From contig NZ_MAFQ01000001.1 in NCBI RefSeq assembly GCF_002013895.1, forward strand, positions 496,001 to 560,000: DNA of 64,000 nucleotides. The letters run 5' to 3'. Positions 8,650 through 16,969 of the stretch are shown here, piece by piece. The stretch comes from Mycobacteroides franklinii (GTDB lineage: Bacteria; Actinomycetota; Actinomycetes; Mycobacteriales; Mycobacteriaceae). Every line of letters begins with the position of its first letter. Position 1 is the first letter of the stretch. A program made the position numbers and the translations under genes. Below the pieces are notes generated by a model that saw only the letters and a program-made list of their open reading frames with translations, was not told the origin of the DNA and did no database searches.

Positions 8650-9537
8650 CTACCCCTCGATGACCTTCTGGTCGAGTACCCGCTTGGACGGCACCATGAT
8701 GATCGACTTGGAGTTGTCGCGATCGCGGTAGGCCGACTCCAGGATCGACGGGATGCTCTCGAGTTTGCCATGCACGCTCATCAGCTGCTCCAGGATCGAG
8801 ATGCGCTGCTGACCAACCTCTTCCACGGACCGGCGGGCCTGATCCAGGCGGCGTTCGATCTGCTCGTCGGCCAGGCGCAGGCGACGATCTGCCTCCTCCT
8901 TGGCGTCGGCAAGCCGCTTCTCGCACTCGGCCTGGGTGCCGCGCCGCTGCTCGTCGACGGCCGACTGGGTCTCTGTGCGCAGCTTGGTCAGTTCTTCGTC
9001 CAGCTCCGTCTCGGCCTTCTCTCGCCGCTTGGCCTCCGCGGCCCGGAGGCGTTCGGACTCGCTGACCGCCTGGGCGACAATCTGATTGGCTTCCTCGCGG
9101 GCCCTCGCCATCACCTCGGTGTATTCGGTCTCCAGTGCGCTCTGCCGGGCCGCCATGTCGGCGAGCATTTCCTTGTGCTTGGTGCGCATGGCTTCGGCGT
9201 CGGACTTGGCGGCGGCGACCAGGGCGGCGGATTCGGTGCGCGCCTCGCTCTGCATCTCGGAGACCTCGTCGACCGCGATGCGGAGCATCTTGGCCATACG
9301 GTCGGTCATCGCGTGTGCGGAAGGGGAGGTGTCGCTGAGGTTGGACACCTCATCCTTGAGCGAGCCGATCTGCTTGGTGGCGTCCTCGAGCCGGCTCTTG
9401 AGCGTCTCGACATCGTTCAGCCCCGACTGGTGCATGATCGTCAGCCGGCTGATGTACTCGTTGACCTCAATGGGGTCGTACCCGTTGCGGGTCCGCGTGA
9501 AGTTCCGAGTGGACTCATTGGTGGTGGTCGCGGTCAC
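8650..9537 (-). CDS. DivIVA/Wag31-like coiled-coil protein
   Basis: Protein of 295 residues, mostly long coiled coil. The N-terminus carries the DivIVA-type motif FTRTRNGYDPIEVNEYISRL; after ~40 residues come Ala/Glu/Arg-rich heptads from about residue 60 to 240, and a short C-terminal domain (SILEQLMSVHGKLESIP). DivIVA-family proteins of mycobacteria assemble at membranes and organise polar growth or septation. This is not Wag31 itself, which is shorter at its N-terminus and lies in the cell-division cluster. GTG 9537 has AAGGGG about 7 nt upstream and gives the conserved N-terminus. It converges on the L,D-transpeptidase gene, an apt but possibly accidental neighbour. Confidence 0.8.
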   Translation of the reverse strand: MTATTTNESTRNFTRTRNGYDPIEVNEYISRLTIMHQSGLNDVETLKSRLEDATKQIGSLKDEVSNLSDTSPSAHAMTDRMAKMLRIAVDEVSEMQSEARTESAALVAAAKSDAEAMRTKHKEMLADMAARQSALETEYTEVMARAREEANQIVAQAVSESERLRAAEAKRREKAETELDEELTKLRTETQSAVDEQRRGTQAECEKRLADAKEEADRRLRLADEQIERRLDQARRSVEEVGQQRISILEQLMSVHGKLESIPSILESAYRDRDNSKSIIMVPSKRVLDQKVIEG

Positions 9538-10064
9538 TTGTACCCCTTGAACACAGGTATGGAAGTAGGAGCTGGCGTTAGCCCGCGAAGAGTATGACAC
9601 GCGTTACCAGTTCTCGTACAGCGGTGTTGGTAAATAGTGGATCGCGACGTAACCAGATTGCTTGCATCTGACACTCCTGGTCACGGCATCCGTTTCTGCA
9701 AACATTGCCGCCGTGGCGAGACGGCAGCATTCGGTCGGCGGGTTCGCTATCACGGTTCATGCTTGTTGGCTAAATTAGCTGGATATTCCCTGTCGGGATC
9801 ACTACCGAAGCATGTGTTGCGTGCCACATGATTTGCCGTGGGTGCAATTGCGGAACGTAGCTCGTGCAGGAGGTGTTTCCTGGAATCAATTCTGAATGTC
9901 CGCTGTCAGGTAGCGATCTTGTGATTTGCCTGATCGCGGACGGAACACGCAATCGCGCGTCGCAGGGAGCCGCAGATGACTATCGGCTGTTATGGCTATT
10001 GCACAGCTGATACATGGCTTGACCTCTAACACAACCGGTGATCAATCCGCGACATGGTGCTGTT
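9538..10064. other. 527-bp stretch without a supported gene
   Basis: No reading frame here has a convincing start, ribosome binding site or family match. The sequence is visibly more AT-rich than its neighbours, which fits the left edge of the accessory segment that runs to tRNA-His. The promoter of the DivIVA-like gene must lie at its left end. No repeat or attachment site was recognised. Confidence 0.5.
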
Positions 10065-10454
10065 TCAAGGGCGCGGCATCGGCGGCATCATTGGGGTGGA
10101 GGACTGTCCGGGCTTCATCATGCCGCCCGGGCCCGTCATGCCGCCCGGGCCCGTCATGCCGCCTGGACCCATCATGCCGCCTGGGCCCATCATCGGGCAG
10201 GTTCCATTGGAGCCATCCCGCAAAGAGTGCTGGGCATATCCGTGGTGCCACCCGTCGTAACTACTGGTGGACCATCCAGCGAATAGGCCGGACACGAACA
10301 CCACAGCAACGATAAACAAGGTACCGGCGACGATTCCGACCCACGCGAGGGCTTGGTAAAGCCGATGGTTTTGACTGTCAATCCTGACGCCGGGTGTAAC
10401 GGCAACAGAGTCCGCTGGCGCTGGTTGCGTTGACGATTCGGGTGTTTCGGTCAT
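10065..10454 (-). CDS. Single-pass membrane protein with Met/Gly/Pro repeats
   Basis: Unrecognised protein of 129 residues. After a polar, Pro-rich N-terminus there is one transmembrane segment (residues ~35-60, ALAWVGIVAGTLFIVAVVFV), then a His/Tyr/Trp-containing linker, then about five copies of a six-residue repeat of the form MMGPGG / MTGPGG. The repeat lies outside one face of the membrane, probably extracytoplasmic. Met-rich repeats bind Cu(I) or other soft metals in several bacterial copper proteins; applying that here is inference. It lies 209 bp downstream of the metal ATPase, same strand. ATG 10454 starts the protein, with AAAGGAG upstream. Confidence 0.65.
   Translation of the reverse strand: MTETPESSTQPAPADSVAVTPGVRIDSQNHRLYQALAWVGIVAGTLFIVAVVFVSGLFAGWSTSSYDGWHHGYAQHSLRDGSNGTCPMMGPGGMMGPGGMTGPGGMTGPGGMMKPGQSSTPMMPPMPRP
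10119..10190 (-). repeat. 18-bp tandem repeat, four units
   Basis: Four consecutive 18-bp units (starting near 10120, 10138, 10156 and 10174) with a few synonymous or conservative changes. They encode the Met/Gly/Pro hexapeptides of the membrane protein above. Near-identity of units suggests recent copy-number change. Confidence 0.8.
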
Positions 10455-10663
10455 TTCGCACAACTCCTTTTAGGGGCGCTAGCCGACGTCCGTTCGCTAG
10501 TTTCGCGGTACGCCTTCAGCTGCTGAGAAAGTTACCGCCGAAGAACCATGCCGTGTAGCTATCATCGGTCCCCGATGACGTGGACCTTGGTCACGGTGAG
10601 GCGAATAATTCCTGCGCCCGGGTATAGGCGGCCGAGCCGCAGCGTCGTGAGAGGGTGGCCGGA

Positions 10664-13024
10664 TCACGCTGTTGGGCAGGAGATTTTGTTGGGGTCGGAC
10701 ACGTCTTCGGTGAGGGTGAAGTAATTCTCCTCCTCCTGCATGAAGTGCAGCCGAAGCAGTTCGTACAGGCCGTATAGGCACGCCAGCAGATCGTCAACTT
10801 GATCGGGTTGTATCGCTCCGCCGCCCTTGGCCAGAGCCAGATGCGTGCCGATTCGCTCTGCGAGTCGCTGGATTTCGGCGTGGGTGCGACTCATCGTGGC
10901 GGTGGCCTCGCCGCTGCCCAACGGGTGCGCCAGCGCAGGGTAGAGCTCGGTTTCCTCGGCGTGTTCGTGGGGCAGCAGGCGATCGCACAGAAACGCGTGT
11001 GCCTTGGTCAATGCATCTAGCGCCGTCGCGCCGGTTCCGGCCGTGAGCAGATTGGCTGCGTCGCGCAACAGTCCAACGGCGTCGCGCAGTTCGTCGTGTT
11101 CGGCAGCGAAGCGGCGCAGCATCTGCTCAGTCTCGGCGGGCAGCTCGACCCTAACGGCAGGATTGCCGCCCAAGGCGCGCAGAGCATTGAGGATGACCGC
11201 GATATCGATCCCCTCCTGTAGCAGGGCACCCGCCGCGGGCGGTAGCCAACCGAGCGCAGCGATGACCATGGCGATGAGCGATAGGCCCATGCCCACGACG
11301 GCGCTCTCCACCGCGATGTGCCGTGACCAACGGGCGATGTCCATCGCATCGGCGAGACGGTCGAGACGGTCGGTGGTTAACACGATGTCGGCGGCTTCAG
11401 AAGATGCGGTGGCGCCGCGGGCCCCCATCGCAACGCCGACGGTGGCAGCGGCCAGCGCCGGCGCATCGTTGATCCCGTCGCCGACCATCACGGTGACGGC
11501 GCGATCGCGTTCGGCTCGGACGGCGGCGACCTTGTCGGTGGGAGTCTGTTGGGCGTACACCTCATCGAGTCCCAGTACCGTGGCGACCTCGCGGGCGGGT
11601 TCGACACGGTCGCCGGTCAGCATGACTAGTCGGTTGAGCCCGGCAGTGCGTAACCGGCGCATCGTGCGAGATGCATCTCGGCGCAATGGGTCCCGCAGTA
11701 GCAATGCCCCCACGGGGGTACTTTCCAGGCACACCCATGTGACAGCGGCGCTGTCGAGGCGGGCGTGATTGGTCGCCTTGCGGGCCCATTCGGCCGTCAC
11801 GTTGTTCTCGGCGAGTTTGCCAACCTGGATCCGCAGGTCATCGATGGTGGCGGTGACGCCACGTCCGGGTTCCTCGGTGACGTCGACGGGAAGCGAAAGC
11901 TGCAAGCCCCGGTCGAGAGCCTCGGTGACGATAGCCTCGGCCAAAACGTGCGGCGAGAACTGGTCGACCGATGCGGCCAGCCGTAAAATCTCGGTGCCAT
12001 CGCGCCCGGGTCCGGCCACGACCTCGACGACCGTAGGACACCCCATCGTCAGTGTGCCGGTCTTGTCCATGGCCAAAGTAGTTGCGTGCCCAAGATTTTC
12101 GAGCGCGCCGCCACTACGAACCACCACGCCGTGACGCGATGCTCGCGATAAGCCGGAGACGATGGCCACCGGCGCGGCGAGTAGCAGTGGACATGGCGTG
12201 GCCACAACCAGCACCGCGACCGCGCGCACCATCGAACCGGTAGCCAGCCATGCGCCGCCGGCTACCAACAGCGCCAGAGGTAGAAACCATGCCGCATACC
12301 GGTCGGCCAAACGCACGACCGGTGCGCTTTCTGCACCCGTCTGCTCCGCTAATCGCACGATGCCTGCGTATGTGCTGTTCTCGGCGGTGGCGCTGGCGCG
12401 TAGTTCACATGCGCCGCCTGCGTTGACGACACCGCTACGCACTGGCTCACCGACTGCTCGCTGCACATGCACCGGTTCGCCGGTTAGCGCGGATTCGTCA
12501 AATACGGCTACCGTGCCCGCGATACGCCCGTCCACCGGCACAATCTCACCCGGCCCAACGACGAGCAGATCGCCCACGGCCACCTCGGCGAGTGGAATCA
12601 CGGTTACCTCGGACCCGGTGCGGCGTCGGGCGGACCGCGGTGCGCGCTGCAGCAGGGCTCGCAGGTCATGGGACGCGCGGCGGCCAGCGGCAGCTTCCAA
12701 TGCTCGGCCTCCAGCGAGCATCACCGCGATCAACGCGCCGGCCAGGTACTCGTGCACGAGCATGGTGCCGATCAACGACAACACCGCAATAAGATCCACA
12801 CCGGCCTGATGGCGACGCAAGGACGCGACGACCCACGCCACTGCTGGTACCACAGCCGTCACCGTGCCGGCCATCCAGCAGCCGTCTGCCGTACGAGACC
12901 AGCCGGCTAGCCAGGCCGCCGCACCGGCCACCAGTGCGCCTAGCGTCACCAGCACCAGCGCGGGCCCGAACCATCGACCTAATCGCGAGACCCAGCTGTC
13001 GACCGGCGATCCGACATTGTTCAC
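10664..13024 (-). CDS. P1B-type metal ATPase with C-terminal hemerythrin domain (P1B-5-like)
   Basis: Membrane metal pump of 786 residues from GTG 13024. Actuator motif TGEP, phosphorylation motif DKTGTLT (Asp320) and hinge motif MVGDGINDAP are intact. The transmembrane metal site reads TPCP (276-279) instead of CPC, and the last membrane helix holds QEGID (603-607). From ~635 to 771 there is a hemerythrin-like four-helix domain with His/Glu ligands (EHDEL, HEHAEETELYP, RTHAEI, HFMQEEEN). TPCP plus QEGxD plus hemerythrin defines the P1B-5 group, of which Sinorhizobium Nia responds to Ni and Fe. Export of Fe2+ or Ni2+ with O2 or iron sensing is inference. No N-terminal metal-binding domain. 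GTG 13024 has AAGGAG at the right distance; the frame is open to ATG 13111. Confidence 0.9.
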   Translation of the reverse strand: MNNVGSPVDSWVSRLGRWFGPALVLVTLGALVAGAAAWLAGWSRTADGCWMAGTVTAVVPAVAWVVASLRRHQAGVDLIAVLSLIGTMLVHEYLAGALIAVMLAGGRALEAAAGRRASHDLRALLQRAPRSARRRTGSEVTVIPLAEVAVGDLLVVGPGEIVPVDGRIAGTVAVFDESALTGEPVHVQRAVGEPVRSGVVNAGGACELRASATAENSTYAGIVRLAEQTGAESAPVVRLADRYAAWFLPLALLVAGGAWLATGSMVRAVAVLVVATPCPLLLAAPVAIVSGLSRASRHGVVVRSGGALENLGHATTLAMDKTGTLTMGCPTVVEVVAGPGRDGTEILRLAASVDQFSPHVLAEAIVTEALDRGLQLSLPVDVTEEPGRGVTATIDDLRIQVGKLAENNVTAEWARKATNHARLDSAAVTWVCLESTPVGALLLRDPLRRDASRTMRRLRTAGLNRLVMLTGDRVEPAREVATVLGLDEVYAQQTPTDKVAAVRAERDRAVTVMVGDGINDAPALAAATVGVAMGARGATASSEAADIVLTTDRLDRLADAMDIARWSRHIAVESAVVGMGLSLIAMVIAALGWLPPAAGALLQEGIDIAVILNALRALGGNPAVRVELPAETEQMLRRFAAEHDELRDAVGLLRDAANLLTAGTGATALDALTKAHAFLCDRLLPHEHAEETELYPALAHPLGSGEATATMSRTHAEIQRLAERIGTHLALAKGGGAIQPDQVDDLLACLYGLYELLRLHFMQEEENYFTLTEDVSDPNKISCPTA

Positions 13025-13312
13025 CACAGACTCCTTGGCTGTCTCGGGCGTGCAGCTAGTTGCTGGAGGACGCCGTCTTGTTCTAGCGATTAAGAAGTCG
13101 CGAATGGACATGGTCTGCTTCCATGGCCCAACTGATCGTGACGTTTGTGTGCGATGGCGTTTATCGCAGTCTCTGTTGAGTCCACAATCTTTGGATAGAG
13201 AAGAAGGTCACCGGCTGTCCTGCCGCGCCGTAATTCGCGGCAAAAGCGAAGAACCGGATTTCATACGCGTAGCTTCGCGTACGCCCGACAGTTGCCCACG
13301 TACCGGATCGGG

Positions 13313-13726
13313 TCAGTGAGGTGGTGCCGTGGTGCGCAGTGAATCGATGACGGCCTGCATCTTCTTCGTAACTTCGTCCGCGATATCCCGCAGAGCGTGT
13401 TCGCCGGTAATCTCGGCCAGTATCTGCGGGTTCATAGCCTCGACGATGACGGACATGTCGTCATCCGGGTCGGAGCGCACGATGACGTTGCACGGCAACA
13501 GTAAACCGATCTGACGGTCCGCGTTTACCGCGCGGTGGGCTAGGGGTGGGTTGCAGGCGCCGAGAATGAGGTAGTCCTCCATGTCTTCGTTCAACTTCGC
13601 CTTGAGTGTGGCCTTCATATCGATCTCGGTAAGAACTCCGAAGCCCTCTTGTGCCAGGGCATCCCGGGTTCGAGCGACGGCATCAGCGAATGATGTATGC
13701 AGAGCGGCTGACAGCGCGATTGACAT
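13313..13726 (-). CDS. DUF302 family protein
   Basis: Small cytosolic protein of 137 residues with the DUF302 signature (F..A..RTRDALAQEGFGVLTEIDM, LGACNPPLAHRAV, LLLPCNVIVR). DUF302 proteins are common beside metal, sulfur or redox genes, but their activity is not established. ATG 13726 has GGAG about 11 nt upstream. It precedes the metal ATPase on the same strand with ~290 bp between, so it probably has its own transcript. Two conserved cysteines (in LGACNPP and LLPCN) could be functional. The function remains unknown. Confidence 0.85.
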   Translation of the reverse strand: MSIALSAALHTSFADAVARTRDALAQEGFGVLTEIDMKATLKAKLNEDMEDYLILGACNPPLAHRAVNADRQIGLLLPCNVIVRSDPDDDMSVIVEAMNPQILAEITGEHALRDIADEVTKKMQAVIDSLRTTAPPH

Positions 13727-13897
13727 GATGACTCCGCGGTCGTGGGTGTGGATACGAAAGCGCAAGGTTGAGTCGTTTGCACCGTAGTATCAAAATGCAG
13801 TGGATTCTTGTCGAAATTTCGCGAAACAAGCAGGGGGCGCGGCGGTCCGGGTCCGTGCGGTGATATCAACGCCTGACTTGTCCGGGGCGATCAACGA

Positions 13898-14122
13898 TCA
13901 GTCTTGATTGAGGCCCGTCTTCTCCAGGTGTTCACGTATCTGTGCGAGCTCCCCGCTGATCGTGACGAGAGCTTCCACCTGGGCGAGTCGCTGGCACCAG
14001 GCGAGGTAGTCGCGATGCGCCGGGTCCAGACTGTCGTATACGGTGCGCTGCTCAAACTTCTCGCAGTGTCTGACCCGATCCAACGCTTCATGACGCATCC
14101 GCGCCAAGTCAACTTCTTTCAT
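13898..14122 (-). CDS. Small hypothetical protein (74 aa)
   Basis: Unrecognised cytosolic protein, highly charged and helical, starting MKEVDLARMRHEALDRVRHCEKFEQR and ending in a Glu/Lys-rich helix. The reading frame is open 168 nt further upstream, but ATG 14122 has a strong AGGAAGG site at the right distance and the upstream part looks non-coding. One Cys and several His are present; no metal motif is clear. It lies in the same strand order as the DUF302 and ATPase genes, in the accessory segment. Confidence 0.65.
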   Translation of the reverse strand: MKEVDLARMRHEALDRVRHCEKFEQRTVYDSLDPAHRDYLAWCQRLAQVEALVTISGELAQIREHLEKTGLNQD

Positions 14123-14273
14123 GTGAATTACCTTCCTAGTTATCCCTTGTGTTCTCGGGCACTCCGCGGTGCTCTTGACGTAGCCGTGACTCAGGCAATA
14201 GATGCGGGTTGATATCGACGCGCGCAAACCGCCGTGCTGGAAGTCGAATTTCGTAGCATCGCAGACTATTTCA

Positions 14274-14534
14274 TTATCCGAGGCTGCCAAGTTCGTGGCG
14301 AGACGACTTACCGATGTACGCCATGACGCGCTCTAGAAGCATGGTATGGATGTCGCCGTCATAGGCAGTCCGGGCAATCTCGTGATGGCGGAGAAATCCT
14401 TCGAGGCGTTGATCGATTGGCCAACCCGCGTATGTGTGGTCGACATATTCCGACCTCAGAAATTCCTGAGTGAGGAACCCTGCGCTAAACGCTGTCGACT
14501 GAATCCTATTGCGAACCATGGCATTCGTATCCAT
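14274..14534 (-). CDS. Small hypothetical protein (86 aa)
   Basis: Not recognised. The composition is protein-like (balanced hydrophobic, aromatic and charged residues, e.g. EYVDHTYAGWPIDQRLEGFL and TMLLERVMAYIGK), without signal peptide or membrane segment. Only a weak GAAG lies before ATG 14534. Codon third positions are less GC-rich than in neighbouring core genes, consistent with acquired DNA. It could be a spurious frame, but no competing frame is better. Confidence 0.45.
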   Translation of the reverse strand: MDTNAMVRNRIQSTAFSAGFLTQEFLRSEYVDHTYAGWPIDQRLEGFLRHHEIARTAYDGDIHTMLLERVMAYIGKSSRHELGSLG

Positions 14535-14915
14535 ATCTTCGATGGTCGATCGGCTCCCCGCAGCTGAGGTGCCAAGATCATCATCGCTACAGCCAATGTC
14601 TCGATACAGAGCCGAAAGTCACCGTCCGGGGCTCTGCGGTGGAACATGTACTCGAGTGGAACGATGCCAGTCCCGGCTCTTCAAATGGCATGTCTCCACT
14701 GTGGAGATCGGAGAGCTGATGTCGTTGAAATCGGTTGGCGGCGAGTGCTCGTTGTGCGCCTACCGCTGACGAATGGCCCGCAGACACGGGACGTGTGCCT
14801 CTGCCGCTGGCTGCCGCCAACAGATCTACTAGCGCCATGATATTTCGTGATATTCGGTGACGTAGGAACCAAAGTAGTTGCGGCCAAACAACTCTAACCA
14901 GCGGAGGAGATCCTC
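14535..14915. other. 381-bp stretch, no firmly supported gene
   Basis: A possible 64-residue frame at 14646-14840 (+) has GGTGGA near its ATG and encodes CxxC and CLC cysteine pairs, but support is weak. An inverted repeat CAGAGCC (14607-14613) / GGCTCTG (14630-14636) and a direct repeat of TGATATT near 14838-14855 lie here, the latter just upstream of the membrane-protein gene. Confidence 0.4.
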
Positions 14916-15362
14916 ATGAGTTCGCAAATCCAGAATCGCACCCGCCTGTTCGCCCAGGTGCTGGGTCCGTATCTCGTCGTCGCCGCGCTGACCATGGTCG
15001 CCCGCGTCGCATATATGCGCGCCCTGCTAACGGAGTTCGATACCGACGCCGCTTGGCCATGGATCTGTGGCGCATTTGTTCTGCCCATGGGCCTGTCTGT
15101 GATCGTGCTTCACCCCTACTGGCGTGGCGCCGCCGCTAGCATCGTGTCACTGCTCGGTTGGTTGACGGCGTTCAAGGGGCTGGCTTTGATGGTATTTCCC
15201 GTGTCGTACTTGTCATTTGGAAACAAAATGCTTGACGCGGTCATCTGGTGGCAGGTCAGCGGCGCCGTCCTGGCGATGGCTGGGTTGTACCTGACTGTCA
15301 TCGGCTGGGTTCCTGCCGCGAGTCGAACGGCATCAGAACGGCCAACGTCCGCCAGCAACTAA
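14916..15362 (+). CDS. Four-helix integral membrane protein, unknown
   Basis: Unrecognised membrane protein of 148 residues with about four hydrophobic segments (around LGPYLVVAALTMVARV, WICGAFVLPMGLSVIVL, SIVSLLGWLTAFKGLALMV and SGAVLAMAGLYLTVIGWV). The start is well supported by GGAGGAG just upstream. The C-terminal tail is short and polar. It is oriented opposite to the ATPase cluster and in line with the following SRPBCC gene, 177 bp downstream. No transport or enzymatic motif is visible. Confidence 0.75.
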   Translation: MSSQIQNRTRLFAQVLGPYLVVAALTMVARVAYMRALLTEFDTDAAWPWICGAFVLPMGLSVIVLHPYWRGAAASIVSLLGWLTAFKGLALMVFPVSYLSFGNKMLDAVIWWQVSGAVLAMAGLYLTVIGWVPAASRTASERPTSASN

Positions 15363-15539
15363 AGTGCGGGCGGACCGGCGCTTGCGCGAACTGCCGGTCT
15401 CTCCACCTGCGGAGAGGTCCGTCCGTGCCATCGGCGGCCGGATGGAGAAACGGACAACAATTCTAAAAATGCTCCGTCAAGTGGGGTTCTGCGGTATCCA
15501 GAACGCATACCTGCGCGCTCGCTGAAGGAGCTCCCTGGA

Positions 15540-16004
15540 ATGAGCCGGGACAATCCCACTTCGTTCACAGTGGGGCGTTTCTACGCGTATGCCGCCGAAT
15601 CTGTGTGGCAGGCCCTCGTGTCGCGAGACTTTGTGCTGGCTGACTGGGCTCTGGAACTCGCGATGCCGGTTATTGAAGCCGGACGCACATTCACTTTCAA
15701 GACTTACCCCATACTCGGGACGGACTTCGACGGTCTCATTGAGTGTGAGCTTCTGCACGTGAAACCCCAGGAGACAGCCGTATTTCAGTACACCTCCGAG
15801 GAGGGGGCACGGTTGTGGACGTCCACTGCGGTGTGGACATTGCATCCAATGGACTGCGGAACACTACTTCTCTACGTGCAGTCTGGATTCGATCCCGACA
15901 ACGCGGGGCATATGCGTATACGCAGTGTCTTGCGCGGTGGCCTGGTGGCAGGGTTGCAGCGGCTTGCGGAGATGCTCGACCACCCCGACGGGGACCGGCC
16001 CTAG
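15540..16004 (+). CDS. SRPBCC (START-like/AHSA1) family protein
   Basis: Cytosolic protein of 154 residues whose opening (VGRFYAYAAESVWQALVS) and WTLHPMDCGTLLLYVQSGF core fit the SRPBCC helix-grip fold, a hydrophobic-ligand pocket. A clear GAAGGAG lies before ATG 15540. The ligand is unknown. It closes the accessory segment and faces tRNA-His and its terminator. Confidence 0.75.
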   Translation: MSRDNPTSFTVGRFYAYAAESVWQALVSRDFVLADWALELAMPVIEAGRTFTFKTYPILGTDFDGLIECELLHVKPQETAVFQYTSEEGARLWTSTAVWTLHPMDCGTLLLYVQSGFDPDNAGHMRIRSVLRGGLVAGLQRLAEMLDHPDGDRP

Positions 16005-16072
16005 GCGCGGTCATCTTGCGTTGTGCTGAACGCTTGGCCTGCGCCGACTGGTGATGGCCGGAGAAAATAAAA

Positions 16073-16097
16073 GGTGGGAGGCCTGAGGCCTCCCACC
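16073..16097 (-). terminator. Intrinsic terminator of tRNA-His
   Basis: Perfect 11-bp stem GGTGGGAGGCC / GGCCTCCCACC with a 3-nt loop, followed on the minus strand by TTTTATTTTC. It starts 6 nt past the tRNA 3' end. Confidence 0.9.
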
Positions 16098-16102
16098 CGT
16101 GG

Positions 16103-16176
16103 GGTGGCTGACGGGACTCGAACCCGCGACAGCCAGGATCACAACCTGGTGCTCTACCAACTGAACTACAGCCACC
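16103..16176 (-). tRNA. tRNA-His (GUG anticodon)
   Basis: Minus-strand cloverleaf with acceptor GTGGCTG/CAGCCAC, the extra 5' G typical of tRNA-His opposite C73, anticodon arm CCAGG-TTGTGAT-CCTGG with anticodon GTG, and T-arm CGGGTTCGAGTCCCG. A TAAGAT box at 16202-16207 is a likely -10. Confidence 0.95.
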
Positions 16177-16222
16177 ATTGCCGCGTGAAGCGGCGTGAAA
16201 GATCTTAACCGGTGAGGGTGCC

Positions 16223-16849
16223 TTAGGCCGAATCGGTATCCGGCGCGTTGTCCAGGTCCGCCACGATCGCGACAAGGTCACTGGTAGACGGCCCGGGGTC
16301 GGGTACGAAGGCCGCGCGGCGGTAGTAGCGCAGCTCGCGGATCGATTCCTTGATATCGGCGAGCGCGCGGTGGGCCAGGCCCTTGTCGGGCTGGCCGAAG
16401 TAGATCCGGGGATACCAGCGGCGGCACAGCTCCTTGATGGAACTGACGTCGATCATCCGGTAGTGCAGGAAACCGTCGAGTTCCGGCATATCCCGTGCGA
16501 TGAATCCGCGATCGGTGGCGATGGAGTTTCCGGCCAGGGGAGCGGTCTTGGCCGATGGCACATGCTGACGGATGTAGTCGAGAACCAGCGCCTCGGCTTC
16601 TTTCAGGGTGACCGTCGACTTGCGGACCTCATTGGTGAGCCCGGACTTGGCATGCATGTCCTTGACCACCGGGGGCATCGCAGCCAAAGCGGCGTCGTCG
16701 GCATGAATGACGACGTCGACGCCTTCGCCGAGGATGTTGAGATCGCCGTCGGTGACGAGGGCGGCTATCTCGATCAGCTTGTCCGAGCCGAGGTCGAGCC
16801 CCGTCATCTCGCAGTCGATCCAGACCAGTTCTTCGCGTGGAGCACTCAC
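16223..16849 (-). CDS. orn: Oligoribonuclease
   Basis: DEDDh 3'-5' exoribonuclease of 208 residues that degrades 2-5 nt RNAs and, as known for actinobacteria, linear dinucleotides from c-di-nucleotide turnover. Catalytic residues are visible: Asp/Glu in [11 protein letters not shown], Asp in [11 protein letters not shown], and His/Asp in [15 protein letters not shown]. The start is a GTG giving the usual N-terminus. Length matches the family (about 200-215). The divergent HerA-like gene and the upstream tRNA-His reproduce the orn neighbourhood of M. tuberculosis Rv2510c-Rv2511. Confidence 0.96.
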   Translation of the reverse strand: MSAPREELVWIDCEMTGLDLGSDKLIEIAALVTDGDLNILGEGVDVVIHADDAALAAMPPVVKDMHAKSGLTNEVRKSTVTLKEAEALVLDYIRQHVPSAKTAPLAGNSIATDRGFIARDMPELDGFLHYRMIDVSSIKELCRRWYPRIYFGQPDKGLAHRALADIKESIRELRYYRRAAFVPDPGPSTSDLVAIVADLDNAPDTDSA

Positions 16850-16884
16850 AGTCTGACCACAGTAGCGGTCGGAGCCGCCGGTGA

Positions 16885-16947
16885 CGCCGAGATGACATCC
16901 ACGAACGGGGTGTTTCGTGTTTCGCGTGCACAGATGTCATCTCGGCG
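16885..16947. repeat. Intergenic 15-bp inverted repeat
   Basis: CGCCGAGATGACATC (16885-16899) is perfectly complementary to GATGTCATCTCGGCG (16933-16947) with a 33-nt spacer. It sits between the divergent orn and HerA-like genes and just before the HerA promoter. It could be an operator or an interspersed palindromic element. Confidence 0.7.
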
Positions 16948-16969
16948 ATGAGCCGATAGGGTCGTTGCC

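Noticed and set aside
10664..13024. Copper-type (P1B-1) ATPase
   Set aside because: The transmembrane motif is TPCP, not CPC, there is no N-terminal CxxC domain, and a hemerythrin domain is fused, which fits P1B-5 better.
14600..14640. DosR box in the accessory segment
   Set aside because: The CAGAGCC/GGCTCTG dyad and the nearby GACTTTC do not match the TTSGGGACTWWWGTCCCSAA consensus.
9538..16004. Prophage or integrated plasmid
   Set aside because: No integrase, phage structural genes or direct-repeat attachment sites were seen next to tRNA-His or tRNA-Lys, although the segment looks accessory.
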